Part shown: positions 63,232 through 64,000 of the stretch, piece after piece
Position numbering within the stretch: the first letter of the stretch is position 1
How the letters are laid out: each line of letters begins with the position of its first letter
Assembly: GCA_963678055.1 (NCBI GenBank)
Contig: OY782679.1
Coordinates: forward strand, 248,001-312,000
DNA length: 64,000 nt
Origin: CAXXOK01 sp963678055
GTDB taxonomy: Bacteria; Bacillota; Clostridia; Christensenellales; Aristaeellaceae
Direction: 5' to 3'
Position numbers and translations under genes: made by a program
Notes under the pieces: generated by a model
Seen by the model: the letters and a program-made list of their open reading frames with translations, nothing else
Told to the model about the DNA's origin: nothing
Database searches by the model: none

Positions 63232-64000
63232 ATGCAATCCGTAATCAGAGATGCAGCGCTTGCGCCGCAGGGACTACAGAAAATTGAATGGGTCAAACAT
63301 CATATGCCGCTGCTGAAAGAGTTGGAAGCACGCTTTGTGAAGGAACAGCCTTTCCGAGGCCTGAAAATTGCCATGTCCGTGCATATGGAGGCCAAAACCG
63401 CGCGGCTTGCACTGCTGTTCAAGGCCGGAGGAGCACAGGTGCATGCCACAGGCTGCAATACCCTGTCCACCCAGGATGATGTAGCCGCAGGGCTGGCCGC
63501 CCAGGGCGTAAGTGTGTTTGCCTGGCATGCCGCGACCGACGCGGAGTACCACGAGCATTTGCTTAAGACCCTGTCGCTGAACCCTCATCTCGTGCTGGAC
63601 GACGGGGGCGACCTGACACAAATTTTGTGTGACGAGCGTCCTGATTTGGCAAAAGATCTGCTGGGTGGCGGCGAAGAAACGACCACCGGCGTGATGCGCC
63701 TGCGGGCGCGGGCCGAAAGCGGAACGCTGGGCTTTCCGATGGTTAGCGTCAACGACGCGAAGATGAAAAGCTTTTTTGACAACCGCTATGGTACCGGCCA
63801 GTCCGTGTGGGATGGCATCGACCGCACCACCAACCTGGTCGTTGCCGGGAAAACCGTTGTGGTGGCCGGCTACGGCTGGTGCGGCAAGGGTGTCAGCATG
63901 CGGGCCAAGGGGCTGGGTGCCAAGGTGGTCATCACCGAGGTTGACCCCGTAAAAGCGGTCGAGGCCGTGATGGACGGGTTTACGGTGCTGCCGATGGACC
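63232..64000 (+). CDS. ahcY: Adenosylhomocysteinase, N-terminal part (runs off the window)
   Basis: The ATG at 63232 follows GGGGAGGATCACG. The 256 visible residues show AhcY markers: SVHMEAKTARLALLFKAGGAQVHATGCNTLSTQDDVAAGL, VLDDGGDLT, EETTTGVMRL (Glu and substrate site), NDAKMKSFFDNRYGTGQS (catalytic Lys, Asp, Asn) and VAGYGWCGKGVSMRAKGLGA (NAD-binding loop). It hydrolyses S-adenosylhomocysteine to homocysteine and adenosine, the substrate regenerated by the MetH encoded at 37571. The sequence is in frame to the last base, so the gene is truncated only by the window. Confidence 0.95.
   Translation, partial: MQSVIRDAALAPQGLQKIEWVKHHMPLLKELEARFVKEQPFRGLKIAMSVHMEAKTARLALLFKAGGAQVHATGCNTLSTQDDVAAGLAAQGVSVFAWHAATDAEYHEHLLKTLSLNPHLVLDDGGDLTQILCDERPDLAKDLLGGGEETTTGVMRLRARAESGTLGFPMVSVNDAKMKSFFDNRYGTGQSVWDGIDRTTNLVVAGKTVVVAGYGWCGKGVSMRAKGLGAKVVITEVDPVKAVEAVMDGFTVLPMD

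Overview
The window reads as one contiguous piece of a low-redundancy chromosome from an anaerobic Firmicute of class Clostridia. The 16S sequence is clostridial in character, the genes are dense with AGGAGG-type ribosome binding sites and sigma-A promoters, GC is moderately high (by eye about 55 percent outside two AT-rich islands), and the metabolism is heterotrophic: amino-acid and sugar ABC importers, PepC and M42 peptidases, B12-dependent MetH. I cannot place it below class level from the sequence alone.

Layout. 1-3191: end of an MMPL/RND exporter gene with a divergent TetR regulator, then two small related secreted proteins. 3344-9181: a complete rRNA operon, 16S - tRNA-Ala - tRNA-Ile - 23S - 5S - tRNA-Asn, with promoter and terminator. 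9336-11215: an AT-rich accessory island with a SEFIR/TIR-like protein and two small unknown proteins. 11405-12103: secreted protein. 12189-22248 (minus strand): an 11-gene operon (ATC-hydrolase-like protein, branched-chain-type ABC importer LivJHMGF, cysteine desulfidase/serine dehydratase-like enzyme, SDR, GntR regulator, DhaK, DhaL) running from one strong promoter that carries a GntR/FadR-type operator. 22298-27647 (plus): ribokinase-like kinase and a ChvE-MmsA-MmsB type monosaccharide importer. 27658-33296: secreted protein, DUF4180, GNAT, MATE exporter, PepC. 33533-35179: AT-rich singleton resembling the TIGR04141/DUF6119 family. 35315-35623: candidate stand-alone structured RNA with its own promoter and terminator. 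35697-40000: methionine branch metA-metF-metH. 40146-43220: three adjacent M42 peptidases. 43469-44257: secreted zinc-ribbon protein. 44337-49203 (minus): AmmeMemoRadiSam operon plus a DapF-like protein lacking both catalytic cysteines and a phosphohexomutase. 49430-64000: mnmG, membrane proteins including a membrane-anchored MutS-like ATPase, AraC regulator, pyrH, a second MATE, argS, SpoU-family RNA methyltransferase, diguanylate cyclase, 2'-5' RNA ligase-like protein, cupin, and the start of ahcY.

How parts fit. MetA (residue 111 is Glu, pointing to acetyl-CoA use), MetF, MetH and AhcY give methionine synthesis and the S-adenosylhomocysteine end of the methyl cycle; MetH has no reactivation domain, so a separate reductive activator is expected elsewhere. 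The 11-gene operon is the best candidate for an undescribed pathway: uptake of a small amino-acid-like compound, ring or amide hydrolysis, desulfurization or deamination, plus a C3/C4 ketose branch, under a GntR switch. Two genes (SDR and the AmrS radical SAM enzyme) appear to use rare CTG and ATT starts, each behind a good ribosome binding site.
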